A DNA stretch of 64,000 nt from Deltaproteobacteria bacterium (GCA_022843175.1 JALHOE010000009.1:25186-89185); one strand, 5' to 3'. Positions 25,860-34,907 are shown, counted from the first letter of the stretch. The notes: generated by a model from the letters alone, not told the origin. Program-made: numbers and translations.

Positions 25860-26207
25860 TCACCGCGGGTCGCTCTTTACTTTGCGAAGCGCGGTGACAA
25901 CGAGACGCGTCGCAGAGGCCTCGATCGAGAGGAGCCGAGCCCCGCTCTCGAGCCATCGCGCGATCTCCGGCGTGGCCAGCTGATAGAAGACGTGCTGGCC
26001 GCGCCGTACCGCGGTGACGAGGCGACGACCGCGCAAAAGGCCGAGGTGCTGAGACACGGCGGTGCGCGACGTGCCGAGCGCCGCGTGCAGGGCGCCGACG
26101 TCGCGCTCGCCGTGTGCGAGCTCCTCGATGATCCGGATTCGGTCCGCATGTGCAAAGGCGCTGAGGAGATCGGCGAGCGCTTCGGCTACGACTCGTGCGG
26201 GGTCCAT
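25860..26207 (-). CDS. ArsR-family winged-helix repressor
   Basis: A 115-residue regulator with a classic ArsR/SmtB fold: 'LLSAFAHADRIRIIEELAHG' (helix 1-2), the recognition segment 'LGTSRTAVSQHLGLLRGRRLV', and the wing 'VRRGQHVFYQLATPEI'. No CxC or paired-His metal site of the ArsR/CadC/SmtB sensors is obvious, so the inducer may not be a metal. Its ATG shares bases with the TolC-like stop (TGATG), making it the last gene of the ABC-HlyD-TolC unit. It may autoregulate that exporter, which is inferred from position. Confidence 0.9.
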   Translation of the reverse strand: MDPARVVAEALADLLSAFAHADRIRIIEELAHGERDVGALHAALGTSRTAVSQHLGLLRGRRLVTAVRRGQHVFYQLATPEIARWLESGARLLSIEASATRLVVTALRKVKSDPR

Positions 26208-27634
26208 CAGAGCACCCCCGGCTGCGTCGCCGTTGTGGCGCGATAAATCGCCACCGCTCGCTGATAGTCGGCGAGCGCGACAACCTCGCGGACGGCCGCT
26301 TCGGCGACCGCCTGTTCACGCAGATTCACGATGAGCATCGTGCTCGTCCCGAGCGCAAAGGCGTCACGCTCGGCGTCCGCGAGCTTCTTCGCGAGCGCGA
26401 GCTCGGTCCGCGCCAGCGACACACGCGCGCGCGCTGCAGCCTCCGCAGCGAGCGCGTCCTTCACGTCGGCGGCGATGCGATCCTCGAGGAGCTTCTTTTG
26501 CGCAGCGACCTTCTCGGTCTTCGCGTTTGCGGCCGCGAGCTTGCCGTTTGCGGTTCGCGCGAGCAGGGGGATGTCGATGACGATCGCGAATTCGACCTCG
26601 GCCGGGCGCAGGTATCCGGGGCCCGCTCCGTAGTCTTTGGAGACGACGGCTTGAAAGTCGATTGCCGGTTTGGCAGTGTTTGCTGCGAGCTCCCCCTCGA
26701 GCGCAATCTGCTCCTGCACCGCGACAAGCCGGAGCAGGTCTGGGCGTTTCGCGATCGCCTTTCGGACGACGTCATTCACATCCAGCACCGCGATCGCTTG
26801 CGGCTCGGGCAGGGATGACGGGACCTGCGCTTCGGTCGGAGTCTTCGTCGCACCCGCCGTATCGCGATAGAAGATGGAGAGCTCATACGCAGCTGCGAGA
26901 TATGCGCGCTCGACCGCAATGACCGTACCTTTGCGACCGAGGATCGTGCGTTGATTGTCTTGCCGCTCGATTGCAGCGAGGTCGCCCTTGGTCACGCGCT
27001 CGGCCAGTTGCGCGTCGCGCTTCTCGGCGAGGTCGAGGAGCTCCTTGGCGATGGCGAGCGTGCGTCCTGCCTCGACCCAGTTCCAGTAGCGAATCGAGGC
27101 GGCTCTTGCGACCTCGATCTTCTGCACTGCCACCCCCGCGTCGGCGATGCGCGGGGCGATCTTCGCGGACCATAACGCAGCGCGGCGACTATCGATGGTG
27201 AGGTCGCGCCAGAGGGGAACGCTCACCCCGGCGCGAACCTCTCCAAAGCCGAGCGTCTCGAGCTTGCCGTCGTAGATAGGAAAGTTCCCCGCCCCGATGC
27301 GATACCCGGCGAAGACATTCGTGCCGCCGAGCGCGGTGGGCTGCACGACCAGCGTGTCGAGCCGTTTGGTGTCGTAGTAGCCGATGGGGACGAACACCGA
27401 ACGGGTGCGCCATACCGGGTCGAACGCGCCGTACGCGCTGAGGACCTCGGCCTCGGCAACAGCCTTGTCGGCTTTGGCGGCGGCGATCGAGGGGTGCCTG
27501 GTGACGGCGCTCGTCACAACCTCGTCTACGCCGAGCGTGGTCTTGGAGGCTACGTCGACCTGCGCATCCGCGCGCGGCGACGCGAGACCGAGCGCGATCA
27601 TCAGGGTCATGACGGATAGTCGACGCATCATCAT
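26207..27634 (-). CDS. TolC-family outer-membrane efflux protein
   Basis: A 475-residue protein beginning with Met-Met-Met and a signal peptide ('LMIALGLASPRADA'). Two TolC repeats are visible as long Ala-rich helices ('IAAAKADKAVAEAEVLSAYG' and 'KLAAANAKTEKVAAQ'), with strand segments such as 'GVSVPLWRDLTIDSRRA' and 'FAIVIDIPLLARTANGKL'. Family members form trimeric outer-membrane tunnels. The first ATG (27634) overlaps the HlyD-like stop (ATGA). Together with the ABC and HlyD proteins it completes a tripartite exporter. The cargo gene is not identified nearby. Confidence 0.92.
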   Translation of the reverse strand: MMMRRLSVMTLMIALGLASPRADAQVDVASKTTLGVDEVVTSAVTRHPSIAAAKADKAVAEAEVLSAYGAFDPVWRTRSVFVPIGYYDTKRLDTLVVQPTALGGTNVFAGYRIGAGNFPIYDGKLETLGFGEVRAGVSVPLWRDLTIDSRRAALWSAKIAPRIADAGVAVQKIEVARAASIRYWNWVEAGRTLAIAKELLDLAEKRDAQLAERVTKGDLAAIERQDNQRTILGRKGTVIAVERAYLAAAYELSIFYRDTAGATKTPTEAQVPSSLPEPQAIAVLDVNDVVRKAIAKRPDLLRLVAVQEQIALEGELAANTAKPAIDFQAVVSKDYGAGPGYLRPAEVEFAIVIDIPLLARTANGKLAAANAKTEKVAAQKKLLEDRIAADVKDALAAEAAARARVSLARTELALAKKLADAERDAFALGTSTMLIVNLREQAVAEAAVREVVALADYQRAVAIYRATTATQPGVL

Positions 27635-28932
27635 TTCGTCTCCTTGCTTGCCGGCGGCGCGACCGCGGGCGGGAACCCATTGAACTGCCGCCAGAGCTCG
27701 TAGCCGAGGCGCACGCGACCGAGCAGCGTCCATCCATGCGCGCGCACGCCGGGTCGCAAGTACGCGGCGGATGGCCACGGGTCGTTCGGATCGGGCGACA
27801 CCAGAACGCGGAATCGGCCTTTGCCATCGTCGGTGGCGTCGACGAGCACGATGCGACCGCCGAACGTACCGACCGCGACCGAGGGCCATCCGCTGAACTG
27901 CAGGGCGGGCCAACCCTCGAACTGCAACCGCACCTCGTTGCCGACGCTGATGAGCGGGACATCGCGACCGTCCACCCAGAGCTCCACCGCGCGATCGGTA
28001 ATCGTCGGCACGAAGATCGCGAGCGGATCGCCGGGCTTCACCATTTCGCTCCCGGGCTTCGCGACGATGCGAAGGATCGTGCCGGCGCGCGGCGCCTTGA
28101 CCGCCTGAGCGCCCTGCCGCGCGAGACGCACATCAATGCGCTGCAGCTCGACCGTCGAGTTCGCGACCTCGCTCGTCGCCAAGGCGGTCGATGCGCGCGC
28201 GTCTTCGAGGGATGCCGTGGTGTCGGCATCAACCTTGAGTCGGTCGGCTTCGATCGCGAGCTCCTCGCTCCGCGCCAGGAGCGAGCCCACCTTCGCTCGA
28301 TCGAGGTCGGTTGAGGCCCGCGTGTAGTCGAGGTCGGCGAGCTCGAGAGCGCGGTTGCTCGTCAGACCCTTCTCGACAAGCGCCTTCTGCCGATCGAGGT
28401 TCAGCTTCGCCGTCTTCTCCGCGGCGGTCGCGGCTTCGACGGCCTTGTCGGCGGCGTTGACTCTTGCGCGCGCCATCGCGACGCGCAGCTTCGCCGCCGA
28501 GAGCGCGGCGGTTCGACTCGCGTCGAGCGCTTTGATTCGTGCCTCCACGGCGGTCTTGCGGGCTGCTGCGGCATCGAGCCGCTTCTGCACCGCGTCGCGT
28601 TCACCGCGGAGCCGCGCAACGATGTCCGGATCGTTGTCGGAGATGTCCGCGATCGGATCGCCCTCTCTGACGACCGAGCCGTCCTGCACGTACCACTTGG
28701 CGATCCGCCCGTCGACCGGAGCCTCGATGCGTTGTTCGCGCTCGACGGGCGCGTAGGCGATCACCCGTCCATCTCCCCAGGCGGTCTGTTGCCACGGCGT
28801 CACAACGAGAACGACGAGGACGACCAGCACAAACCACATCACCGTGCGTGCCGCGGTGCGCGCGGCATGCGGAGTGCGCGTCAGGCGCATCGCGGGCAAG
28901 CGGACGTTTCGATACGGATGATCGGTCATCAT
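27631..28932 (-). CDS. HlyD-family membrane fusion protein
   Basis: A 433-residue adaptor with one N-terminal membrane helix ('VMWFVLVVLVVLVV', ~31-45). The biotinyl-lipoyl half 'IEAPVDGRIAKWYVQDGSVV' follows, then a long coiled-coil hairpin rich in Ala/Arg/Lys (~105-270). The second lipoyl half is 'VKAPRAGTILRIVAKPGSEM', followed by a beta-barrel domain. The single helix with short cytoplasmic N-terminus is typical of type I secretion adaptors. It lies between the ABC exporter gene (overlap of 4 bases) and the TolC-like gene (overlap of 4 bases), giving a complete tripartite set in one transcript. Confidence 0.93.
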   Translation of the reverse strand: MMTDHPYRNVRLPAMRLTRTPHAARTAARTVMWFVLVVLVVLVVTPWQQTAWGDGRVIAYAPVEREQRIEAPVDGRIAKWYVQDGSVVREGDPIADISDNDPDIVARLRGERDAVQKRLDAAAARKTAVEARIKALDASRTAALSAAKLRVAMARARVNAADKAVEAATAAEKTAKLNLDRQKALVEKGLTSNRALELADLDYTRASTDLDRAKVGSLLARSEELAIEADRLKVDADTTASLEDARASTALATSEVANSTVELQRIDVRLARQGAQAVKAPRAGTILRIVAKPGSEMVKPGDPLAIFVPTITDRAVELWVDGRDVPLISVGNEVRLQFEGWPALQFSGWPSVAVGTFGGRIVLVDATDDGKGRFRVLVSPDPNDPWPSAAYLRPGVRAHGWTLLGRVRLGYELWRQFNGFPPAVAPPASKETK

Positions 28933-30980
28933 GTTGAAGCCTCGGTGCTGAGGAGACCGCGTTCGATGCGCAGCCTACGGTCGCAAAGCGCGGCGATATC
29001 ACTCGAATGGGTCGTGAGAAGAACGGTCCAGCGAGCCGTGGGACCGAAGATTGCGCGGGTGATCTTCGTGCGCGCGTCGTCGTCGACGCCGTCGAGCGCT
29101 TCGTCGAGGACGAGGAGTCTCGGACGGCCGACGATCGCGCGCGCCAACATGAGGCGCCGGCTCTGGCCGGACGACAGCGGAAGTCCGTCGGTCTTGAGTG
29201 GTGTGTCCAGCCCCTCGGGCAGATTCATGACTTCTTCGAGCATCGAGACGGCGGCGAGCGCATCGCGGACGTCCTGCGCCGTCACCTCGGGGCGCCCGAC
29301 GCGCACGTTGTCGAAGATCGTGCCGTCGAATACCTCGGTCCCTCGAACTACGGCCACCGCCGTGCGGTACGCGGCGCGGTCGAGTGACCGAAGATCGACG
29401 CCGTCCACGCTGACCGAGCCCCGAATTGGCCTTTGCGAGCCGTACAGGATGTCGACCAATGTCGATTTCCCCGATCCGTTCGCGCCCTTGATGGCGACTC
29501 GCTCGCCAGCTGCGATCCGTAGGTCAATGGCCGGGGCGGCGTCCGCGACCGGAACCCCCGCGACAGCGATCGCGAGTCCGTCTGCGCGCTTCGGCAAGGT
29601 CTCTCTCCCGGAGCTCTCGCTGGGCAGATCGAGGACATGCCCGAGCTTGTCCACCGCGGCGATCAGGTCGTAGTAGCTCTCGAGATGCTTGCCGAACTTG
29701 GCCACGCCGGCGAGCACCGAAGCGACGATTAGCTCGGCCGCAACGAGCTGCCCGAGTGTGAGCTGCCGCTTGATCACGAGGAGCCCGCCCACGCCGAGAA
29801 GCGCCGAGCTCGCGACGGCCTGCAGCACCTTCGTGCCCGCGATCTGTCGCACGACGATGGTCCAATGCTTCTTTCGATACGTGACGTACTGCGTGGCGAT
29901 CTCGTCGACGCGGTCGAGCGCGAACGCGCGGCCGTGCCCCGAACGGAAGGCGGTGGGATGCCGCGCAATCTCTTCTAACCACGAAGCCATGGCGTACTTC
30001 GCTTTGGACTCCTTGATGGCGGTATCGACGGCGCCCCGACCGAGTCCAACGATGACGAACACAATCGCGCCGACGAGCACCACGTCAAACGCGAGCAAGA
30101 AGGGGTGGTAGAACGCAAGGATCGCCATGCCGACGAGCGTCTGGAGAAGCAGCGCGACGCCATCGAGCAGCAACGTGGCCGCGCTCTTCTGCACGGTCAC
30201 GACGTCGAAGAAGCGGTTCGCGAGCTCGGGGACATAGGAGCCGCTCAGTGCTTCGCGCCGGACGACCGCGAGCCGGTCGGCCATCGCGCCAGCGACGCGG
30301 ACGAACGTGCGCTGCTGGATCCACTCCACGACCGTCGCCTGGTGGACCCGCAACAGGCCGGCGAAGCCGAGGGCGATCGCCACCAGGCACGTCAACACGA
30401 CGAGCGGTTGCAAGACCGTGCCGAAGGCGACGCTGTTGACCAGCGCCTGTACCGCTACGGGAACTGCGAGGGAGAGGAGCCCCGCTGCCGCAGCGTACGC
30501 GACGACCACGCGCAGCTCGGCGCGCTCGTCGGCGAGCATCGCCTTGAGTTGCTGGTAGGGCGAGCGCGGTGCAGCAGCCGGAGGGAGGATGGAGGCTGCT
30601 TCCACAACTGCCCACGTCAGTTCGTCCTCACCACCGAGAGCGGAGACGGCCGAAGGCGCGAGTAGATCCTCCCGCTCGCCATCGGCGACGAGGATGGCGC
30701 CTCGGGTCCGACCGACAACGGTCATGAACACGCGGTCCGTCCGGTTCCAGGTGATCAGTGGACCATGCCGCTCTGCGAGCTCCGCCGCCTGCACCGGCTG
30801 CGCACTGAAGTACGTGAGGCGAAGCCCGAGGACTGTCGCGGCCACATCGAGTCGTTCGCGCCAGTCGCCGGAGACTTCCGGGACCCGCCGTGCAGCGACC
30901 GGCTCGACATGGATGCCGAGGCGCCCAGCGGCCGCCGTGAGGACGGCAGCGACGTCGGTCGCGTGCGAGGATTCGAACAT
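28929..30980 (-). CDS. Type-I-secretion/bacteriocin-type ABC exporter with degenerate C39-like domain
   Basis: A 683-residue half-transporter with three regions. An N-terminal ~140-residue domain resembles the C39 peptidase-like position, but I see no Cys in it, so it cannot be a cysteine peptidase and would be a C39-like docking domain as in HlyB. A six-helix exporter domain follows (~155-430). The ATPase domain has Walker A 'KGANGSGKSTLVDILYG', signature 'LSSGQSRRLMLARAI', Walker B 'LLVLDEALDG' and switch 'LLTTHS'. The signature LSSGQ is close to canonical LSGGQ. It is the first gene of the exporter operon. The substrate is probably a polypeptide or small molecule; no candidate is visible next to it. 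Confidence 0.92.
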   Translation of the reverse strand: MFESSHATDVAAVLTAAAGRLGIHVEPVAARRVPEVSGDWRERLDVAATVLGLRLTYFSAQPVQAAELAERHGPLITWNRTDRVFMTVVGRTRGAILVADGEREDLLAPSAVSALGGEDELTWAVVEAASILPPAAAPRSPYQQLKAMLADERAELRVVVAYAAAAGLLSLAVPVAVQALVNSVAFGTVLQPLVVLTCLVAIALGFAGLLRVHQATVVEWIQQRTFVRVAGAMADRLAVVRREALSGSYVPELANRFFDVVTVQKSAATLLLDGVALLLQTLVGMAILAFYHPFLLAFDVVLVGAIVFVIVGLGRGAVDTAIKESKAKYAMASWLEEIARHPTAFRSGHGRAFALDRVDEIATQYVTYRKKHWTIVVRQIAGTKVLQAVASSALLGVGGLLVIKRQLTLGQLVAAELIVASVLAGVAKFGKHLESYYDLIAAVDKLGHVLDLPSESSGRETLPKRADGLAIAVAGVPVADAAPAIDLRIAAGERVAIKGANGSGKSTLVDILYGSQRPIRGSVSVDGVDLRSLDRAAYRTAVAVVRGTEVFDGTIFDNVRVGRPEVTAQDVRDALAAVSMLEEVMNLPEGLDTPLKTDGLPLSSGQSRRLMLARAIVGRPRLLVLDEALDGVDDDARTKITRAIFGPTARWTVLLTTHSSDIAALCDRRLRIERGLLSTEAST

Positions 30981-31223
30981 GTCGGCGTGCGCTTAGCACC
31001 GTCCGTGCCGTGCGCATGCCGGGCCGGCATTGCCGTCACACGCGGCAGTCAGGCGGTGGCGCTTTTCGCCACGCGCGTGGACGTTCGCTACATCGGCCGT
31101 GCGGCGAACGGCCGATTTCGTCGCCTCGTCGCCCCGGCAGGGAGATTGCGAGTGGGTCGCCAGCGACGAGTGCGATCTGGACTGCCGAGGCTCCGACTGA
31201 AAAGGCAAACTCCATTCGAATCC

Positions 31224-31517
31224 GTGAACGGGACGCTCGACGTTTCGTTGGTCGCCAACTGGCTCCGCACGATCGCTCACCCCGTCCGATTGCGCTTGCT
31301 CATCGCCCTTCGAGAGGGGCCGCGCACGGCGTGGACGCTCGCCCGTACGCTCGACATCGCGCAGCCCGAGGTCATGCGACACCTCCGTGCACTTGCGCGC
31401 GCAGATCTCGTGCGCCTGCGGCGGCATGAGTCGGTCGACACGGCGGTTCTATCCGCGCCATTCGTGATCATGGACACAATCGACTGCGTGGCTCGCGACC
31501 CGAGGTGCTGGAAGTAG
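31224..31517 (+). CDS. Small ArsR-like winged-helix regulator
   Basis: A protein of about 97 residues that begins near a GTG at 31224. It contains 'TIAHPVRLRLLIALREGPRTA', then 'LDIAQPEVMRHLRALARADL' and a short wing 'RRHESVDTAVLSAP', the ArsR-type HTH layout. The upstream in-frame sequence back to 30765 is Arg-rich and antisense to the ABC gene, so a late start is favoured; the exact codon is uncertain and no clear ribosome site is seen. Cys residues appear only near the end ('DCVARDPRCWK'), which could be a thiol or metal switch, but that is speculative. It is convergent with the next gene. Confidence 0.65.
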   Translation: MNGTLDVSLVANWLRTIAHPVRLRLLIALREGPRTAWTLARTLDIAQPEVMRHLRALARADLVRLRRHESVDTAVLSAPFVIMDTIDCVARDPRCWK

Positions 31518-31561
31518 CGTCCATCAGACGCGGCTTTCCGCTCACAATGCGCCCTGCAACG

Positions 31562-32080
31562 TCATCGTCGGACGCCGAGCTCGCGCGTCCAGTATTCGGC
31601 GGCCGCCAGCACTCCGAAGAGGGCGGTGGCAGCAAGGAGCGGCGTTGCGATCCCCAACCGGGCAACGACCGCGATGACGGATGCAAATTGCAACGCCGTT
31701 GCTGCCTTACCAACGGGCAGTGCTTTGACCGCCGCGCGCGGGCCGCCGCGGAAGACGATGAGGACCACGAGCGGCAGGAGGCCGATCTCGCGCGCGAGCA
31801 ACGCTAGGAGCGCCGGTTCGTCGAGGCGATTGAACAGTGCCATGATCACGCAGGCCGCAAAGATCTTGTCTGCCACTGCGTCGGCAAGAGCGCCGGTGTC
31901 GGAGACCTCACGCCGCTGACGTGCGACCGCACCATCCAGTGCGTCGCTCAATGCCGCTAGACCGAGGATAGTCAGGGCCACGGCCTGCTCGCGCGCGAAG
32001 GCGACGAACGCCATCCCGAGGGGGATGCGCAGCATCGTAAGGAGCCCTGCTGGCCGAAGGAGATCGCGCGCGACGAACAT
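31562..32080 (-). CDS. CDP-alcohol phosphatidyltransferase family membrane protein
   Basis: A 172-residue integral membrane enzyme. It carries the family signature D-G-x2-A-R-x8-G-x3-D-x3-D as 'DGAVARQRREVSDTGALADAVAD' spread over residues ~50-72. The two terminal Asp residues bind the metal ions. Hydrophobic helices flank it ('LTMLRIPLGMAFVAF', 'FASVIAVVARLGI'). The family transfers a phosphatidyl or related group from CDP-diacylglycerol to an alcohol such as glycerol phosphate, inositol phosphate or serine. Residues choosing the acceptor cannot be assigned. It is convergent with the small ArsR-like gene, leaving 44 bp. Confidence 0.9.
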   Translation of the reverse strand: MFVARDLLRPAGLLTMLRIPLGMAFVAFAREQAVALTILGLAALSDALDGAVARQRREVSDTGALADAVADKIFAACVIMALFNRLDEPALLALLAREIGLLPLVVLIVFRGGPRAAVKALPVGKAATALQFASVIAVVARLGIATPLLAATALFGVLAAAEYWTRELGVRR

Positions 32081-32345
32081 AACGATGGGACGTCAGCAAG
32101 CGGCGTGCGACGCGAGCATGCACGCAATCGTTGCGCTCACGCGAACGCTACGTCATTGGGCAAACGGGCGCCTGCGTCGTCGTCTGCTCGTACGACCGCG
32201 ACACCTGCCGCGCCCGCCGCATCCTCGTCGAACGCAATTACTGCGTCGCGTCCCGACCCGCATTCGCTCAAACCGGCGCCCCTCCATCGCGCGCTGGCAC
32301 CGCCTGAGGCGTGCTGGAACACGCCATGCATCGACACCACGCGCG

Positions 32346-33026
32346 ATGCGCGGCCTACCATACAACCTTGTGCCGGCAGTGCTGGCCGATGAAGACGGTT
32401 CGGCGCTGACGCCGGAGTCGCCGGCAGTGATCGTCGCCGACAAGAATGGTGACATCATCGTCGCAAACACGCGTGCAGTAGAGCTGGTCGGCGCGGCGCC
32501 AGTCGCTGGAAGCACAGGGGTACTCGGCTGGTTGGACGGCATCATCGATGCCTCACGCCTCGGGTCGCTCATTGGCGACGCCCGCGTCGCCGCCGGCAGG
32601 AGCTTCGAACACATCATGTCACTCCCGCGCGGGGACATCGTCGTGCGATGCGCGGCGCCGGTGCCGGACCTCGTCACCGTCGTCATCGTCGATGCGCGCC
32701 ACGCATCGACGCCGCCGAGCTCGAACACTCACCCCACCACCGACGACGGGGTGCATCCGATGTTTCTCTTCGATCGTGCGTCGCTCAGGCCATTCGCAGC
32801 GAATCAACCCGCACGCGTTCGATTCCCGGTGGACGTCGCGCTCGCGGCACTCGTGCAGCCCGACGACCGACGGCAACTTGTGCTGCATGCGGCGGCGGTC
32901 GACATCGGCGAGGTGTCGTCATCGACGTATCGCTCGTCCGAGGGTCCCGTGGAGATCGGGTTGCTACCCGCAGAGCATGGCGGCCTCGCTGCGCTCGTCG
33001 CCGTTGTGATCCGAACCGAGAGATGA
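32346..33026 (+). CDS. PAS-like domain protein, function unknown
   Basis: A 226-residue protein from an ATG at 32346. Residues ~25-55 read 'SPAVIVADKNGDIIVANTRA', a typical PAS-domain start in which a strand is followed by 'N..A..L.G', and further strands follow to ~110 ('DIVVRCAAPVPDLVTVVIVD'). The second half ('VRFPVDVALAALVQPDDRR', 'VEIGLLPAEHGG') has no named match. It lacks kinase or cyclase motifs, so it may be a stand-alone sensor or adaptor. Composition is slightly poorer in GC-ending codons than the flanks in places. It is probably monocistronic. Confidence 0.55.
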   Translation: MRGLPYNLVPAVLADEDGSALTPESPAVIVADKNGDIIVANTRAVELVGAAPVAGSTGVLGWLDGIIDASRLGSLIGDARVAAGRSFEHIMSLPRGDIVVRCAAPVPDLVTVVIVDARHASTPPSSNTHPTTDDGVHPMFLFDRASLRPFAANQPARVRFPVDVALAALVQPDDRRQLVLHAAAVDIGEVSSSTYRSSEGPVEIGLLPAEHGGLAALVAVVIRTER

Positions 33027-33399
33027 TGAACGACATCGAGGGCCAATGGCCGGTTCGCGCAGCTGTCACAGGCAGCCCTCTATGGAGGCGCAACCGACGC
33101 GCTGGCGCGTTTTCCCGCATCTCCGGCTGCACTGTCGCGTCCCCCTCGGGGACGCGACAGTGGAGTCGCAGACACGAAGATCGGGCCGAGGACGGCCGTC
33201 CCCGTGACGACCGCCCCGACCGCTTTTCGTGGTGGACGCGGAGGCGGCAGGTGCGTTGGCGAAGGTCATCTCCCTCGCCTCGCGTGCGTTGGGAGGGAGC
33301 TGCGCGCAGTGGAGAGGAAACGAAGAAGGCCTTCGCGCGAGGCCTGAAATCCTTGGTGGGTGTTGGAGGATTTCAACTGCTACTTCAACGGGGTGAAAG
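33027..33399. other. Gene-free stretch carrying a perfect hairpin
   Basis: About 370 bases between the PAS-like stop and the XRE stop on the opposite strand. No credible coding frame is seen. The stretch contains the perfect 14-bp inverted repeat at 33131-33161 and otherwise low-complexity Arg-codon-rich sequence. Confidence 0.6.
33131..33161. repeat. Perfect 14-bp inverted repeat with 3-base loop
   Basis: The arms 'ACTGTCGCGTCCCC' and its exact complement are separated by three bases. The hairpin is GC-rich and not followed by a T-run on either strand, so it is not a classical intrinsic terminator. It may still act as a transcription or mRNA-stability barrier between the convergent PAS-like and XRE genes. 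Confidence 0.75.
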
Positions 33400-33681
33400 T
33401 TAGCTGACCGCGCTCCGCGGCCTACCCGCCCTGCGACGAATCCTCGCCGGCTCCTCGAACAGCGCGGCGAGCTGGACGCCGAGCTCGTCCGCGTTCCGCA
33501 GGAGCGTGCTAATCGTCGGGTTCGAGCGTCCCTGTTCGAGTCTGGCGTAGTTCGGGGCCAGCATCCCCACGCGCTCCGCGAAAGATTCCTGTGTCAGCGC
33601 CAAGGCCATCCGAAGCTCGCGGACTCTTGCGCCGACGCGTCGCATCGTGCGCTTCGTGCGGCGTCGAAGGGCCTCGTCCAC
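33400..33681 (-). CDS. XRE-family HTH regulator with GRP-rich tail
   Basis: A 93-residue protein with a Cro/CI-type HTH: 'VRELRMALALTQESFAERVG' then 'LAPNYARLEQGRSNPTISTL'. The C-terminus '[14 protein letters not shown]' contains an AT-hook-like Gly-Arg-Pro core. The regulator at 35904-36179 has the same domain order and an almost identical tail ('RIRRRGRPLRTPASS'), so they are local paralogues. No toxin partner is evident next to it. It is probably an autoregulatory DNA-binding protein; the AT-rich patch at ~33715-33745 upstream may hold its promoter. Confidence 0.85.
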   Translation of the reverse strand: MDEALRRRTKRTMRRVGARVRELRMALALTQESFAERVGMLAPNYARLEQGRSNPTISTLLRNADELGVQLAALFEEPARIRRRAGRPRSAVS

Positions 33682-33857
33682 CCCCCGGACGGTGGCGCTT
33701 GCGGCCCCCCCGATAAACAGAGTCGAATATGACTAGTTTTGCACCTGCGGTCTGCGCGAGGATCGGACGCGCAATCGTTCAAGCTGTGCGCGACGCGGTG
33801 GAAGTCAGCTGCCATGTCCGAAGTTCCCTTGTTACCCGGCGAAGTGCCCCTGAAACC

Positions 33858-33874
33858 CGGTGATCAGATCACCG
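33858..33874. promoter_or_regulatory. Perfect dyad CGGTGATC-A-GATCACCG, candidate operator
   Basis: Two 8-base arms are exact complements around a single central base. It lies ~127 bp upstream of the HTH gene at 34001 and ~180 bp upstream of the XRE gene on the other strand, in the shared divergent region. The size and symmetry fit a dimeric HTH operator. Which protein binds is unknown. Confidence 0.5.
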
Positions 33875-34000
33875 CCTTGTTTGGCTGATGGCGGCTATCT
33901 GGTGTCTCCCTCCGCCCACCGACAACTCCGGTTCGAGGTTGTCGAGTCGTTCGACCGGCGCGTGAAATCATGGCGCCACCTTGGCGACAGGAGGGCTGCC

Positions 34001-34555
34001 ATGAAGCGCGACGACGAGTTGACCAGGCGGGAGGCAGCGAAACGCCTCGGCGTAACGAAGGGCACCATCATCTATCACGAGCGGCGCGGCCGGCTCAAAG
34101 CCCGCTTCGACGAGGATGAGCGGCAGTGGGTCCATGACCGCGCCGCGGTGGACGCGCTCGCCCGGCTCACGCGCGCTCATTCTGCGCGTTCGGACGACGG
34201 CGAGGAGCACACAGAAGCCGACGACGTAATTGACCTCGAAATCTTTCGGCGCCTCGATCGCGGTGAGAACGGCGTGGCAATCGCGCTCGCGCTTGGTGTT
34301 GCCCCGCGCCGGGTCGCGAAGACAATCGAGTTGTTCCAAGCGATGCTCCACACAGGGACGAACGCTACGGCCGCGAACTTGAACGCAGTCGCGGCGTCGT
34401 ATGCGCCCACGGCGGCGCCCGAGATCACCCCCTCGGTGACGCTCGACTTCGAGACGCCCAACCGCGACGATCCCGATGCTGAGCTATTGAAGATCACCGA
34501 GGAGGCGGTTCCTCGGATCACGCCTGACTTTACCCCGGAGGGCGACGGCGAGTAG
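34001..34555 (+). CDS. MerR/excisionase-like HTH protein
   Basis: A 184-residue protein starting at an ATG preceded by GGAGGG. The N-terminus 'LTRREAAKRLGVTKGTIIYH' followed by 'ERRGRLKARFDEDERQW' is the winged-helix DNA-binding pattern of MerR/excisionase proteins. A middle segment ('VIDLEIFRRLDRGENGVAIA', 'LGVAPRRVAKTIELFQ') resembles a second helical DNA- or partner-binding region. The C-terminus is acidic, Thr/Pro-rich and probably disordered. No integrase or recombinase is found in the window, so an excisionase role is doubtful and a regulatory role more likely. Confidence 0.75.
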   Translation: MKRDDELTRREAAKRLGVTKGTIIYHERRGRLKARFDEDERQWVHDRAAVDALARLTRAHSARSDDGEEHTEADDVIDLEIFRRLDRGENGVAIALALGVAPRRVAKTIELFQAMLHTGTNATAANLNAVAASYAPTAAPEITPSVTLDFETPNRDDPDAELLKITEEAVPRITPDFTPEGDGE

Positions 34556-34907
34556 CAACGCCGTACAGGCCCGTATGTGGCGCATCTCCGCGAGCGCGCG
34601 CCGGAGATGTTTTCGCGCCCCGGAGTGGCTTCGCGGAAGCCCCTGCATGCAGGATGGTGATAACGCTGCAGCGTTACGCCGCATACGGTGCATCGCCGCT
34701 CGGGTTCGCGCGGTGATGCTCGCGGACCGGCCGGCTTCGAAGAAGCCGCTGAATGCAGCTGCATGCAGCGCTGTGCCGCATGGCCGCAGGCAGCCCGCGA
34801 GTGATCGCGGCGTGTTTGACCCGTGGAAGCGTCGCGCACGCCGACTCGTGAGAAGCCTAAGGCAACTGGGATCCCGTCGTCGTAGCGATGTGCGAGCAGC
34901 GTTCGCG
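34556..34907. other. Gene-free stretch with a cluster of perfect palindromes
   Basis: About 350 bases between the HTH stop and the lipoprotein stop. It contains CCTGCATGCAGG (34642-34653), TAACGCTGCAGCGTTA (34661-34676) and ATGCAGCTGCAT (34753-34764), all exact palindromes. No credible coding frame is seen. These may be operator-like sites or structured RNA at a convergent junction. Confidence 0.6.
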
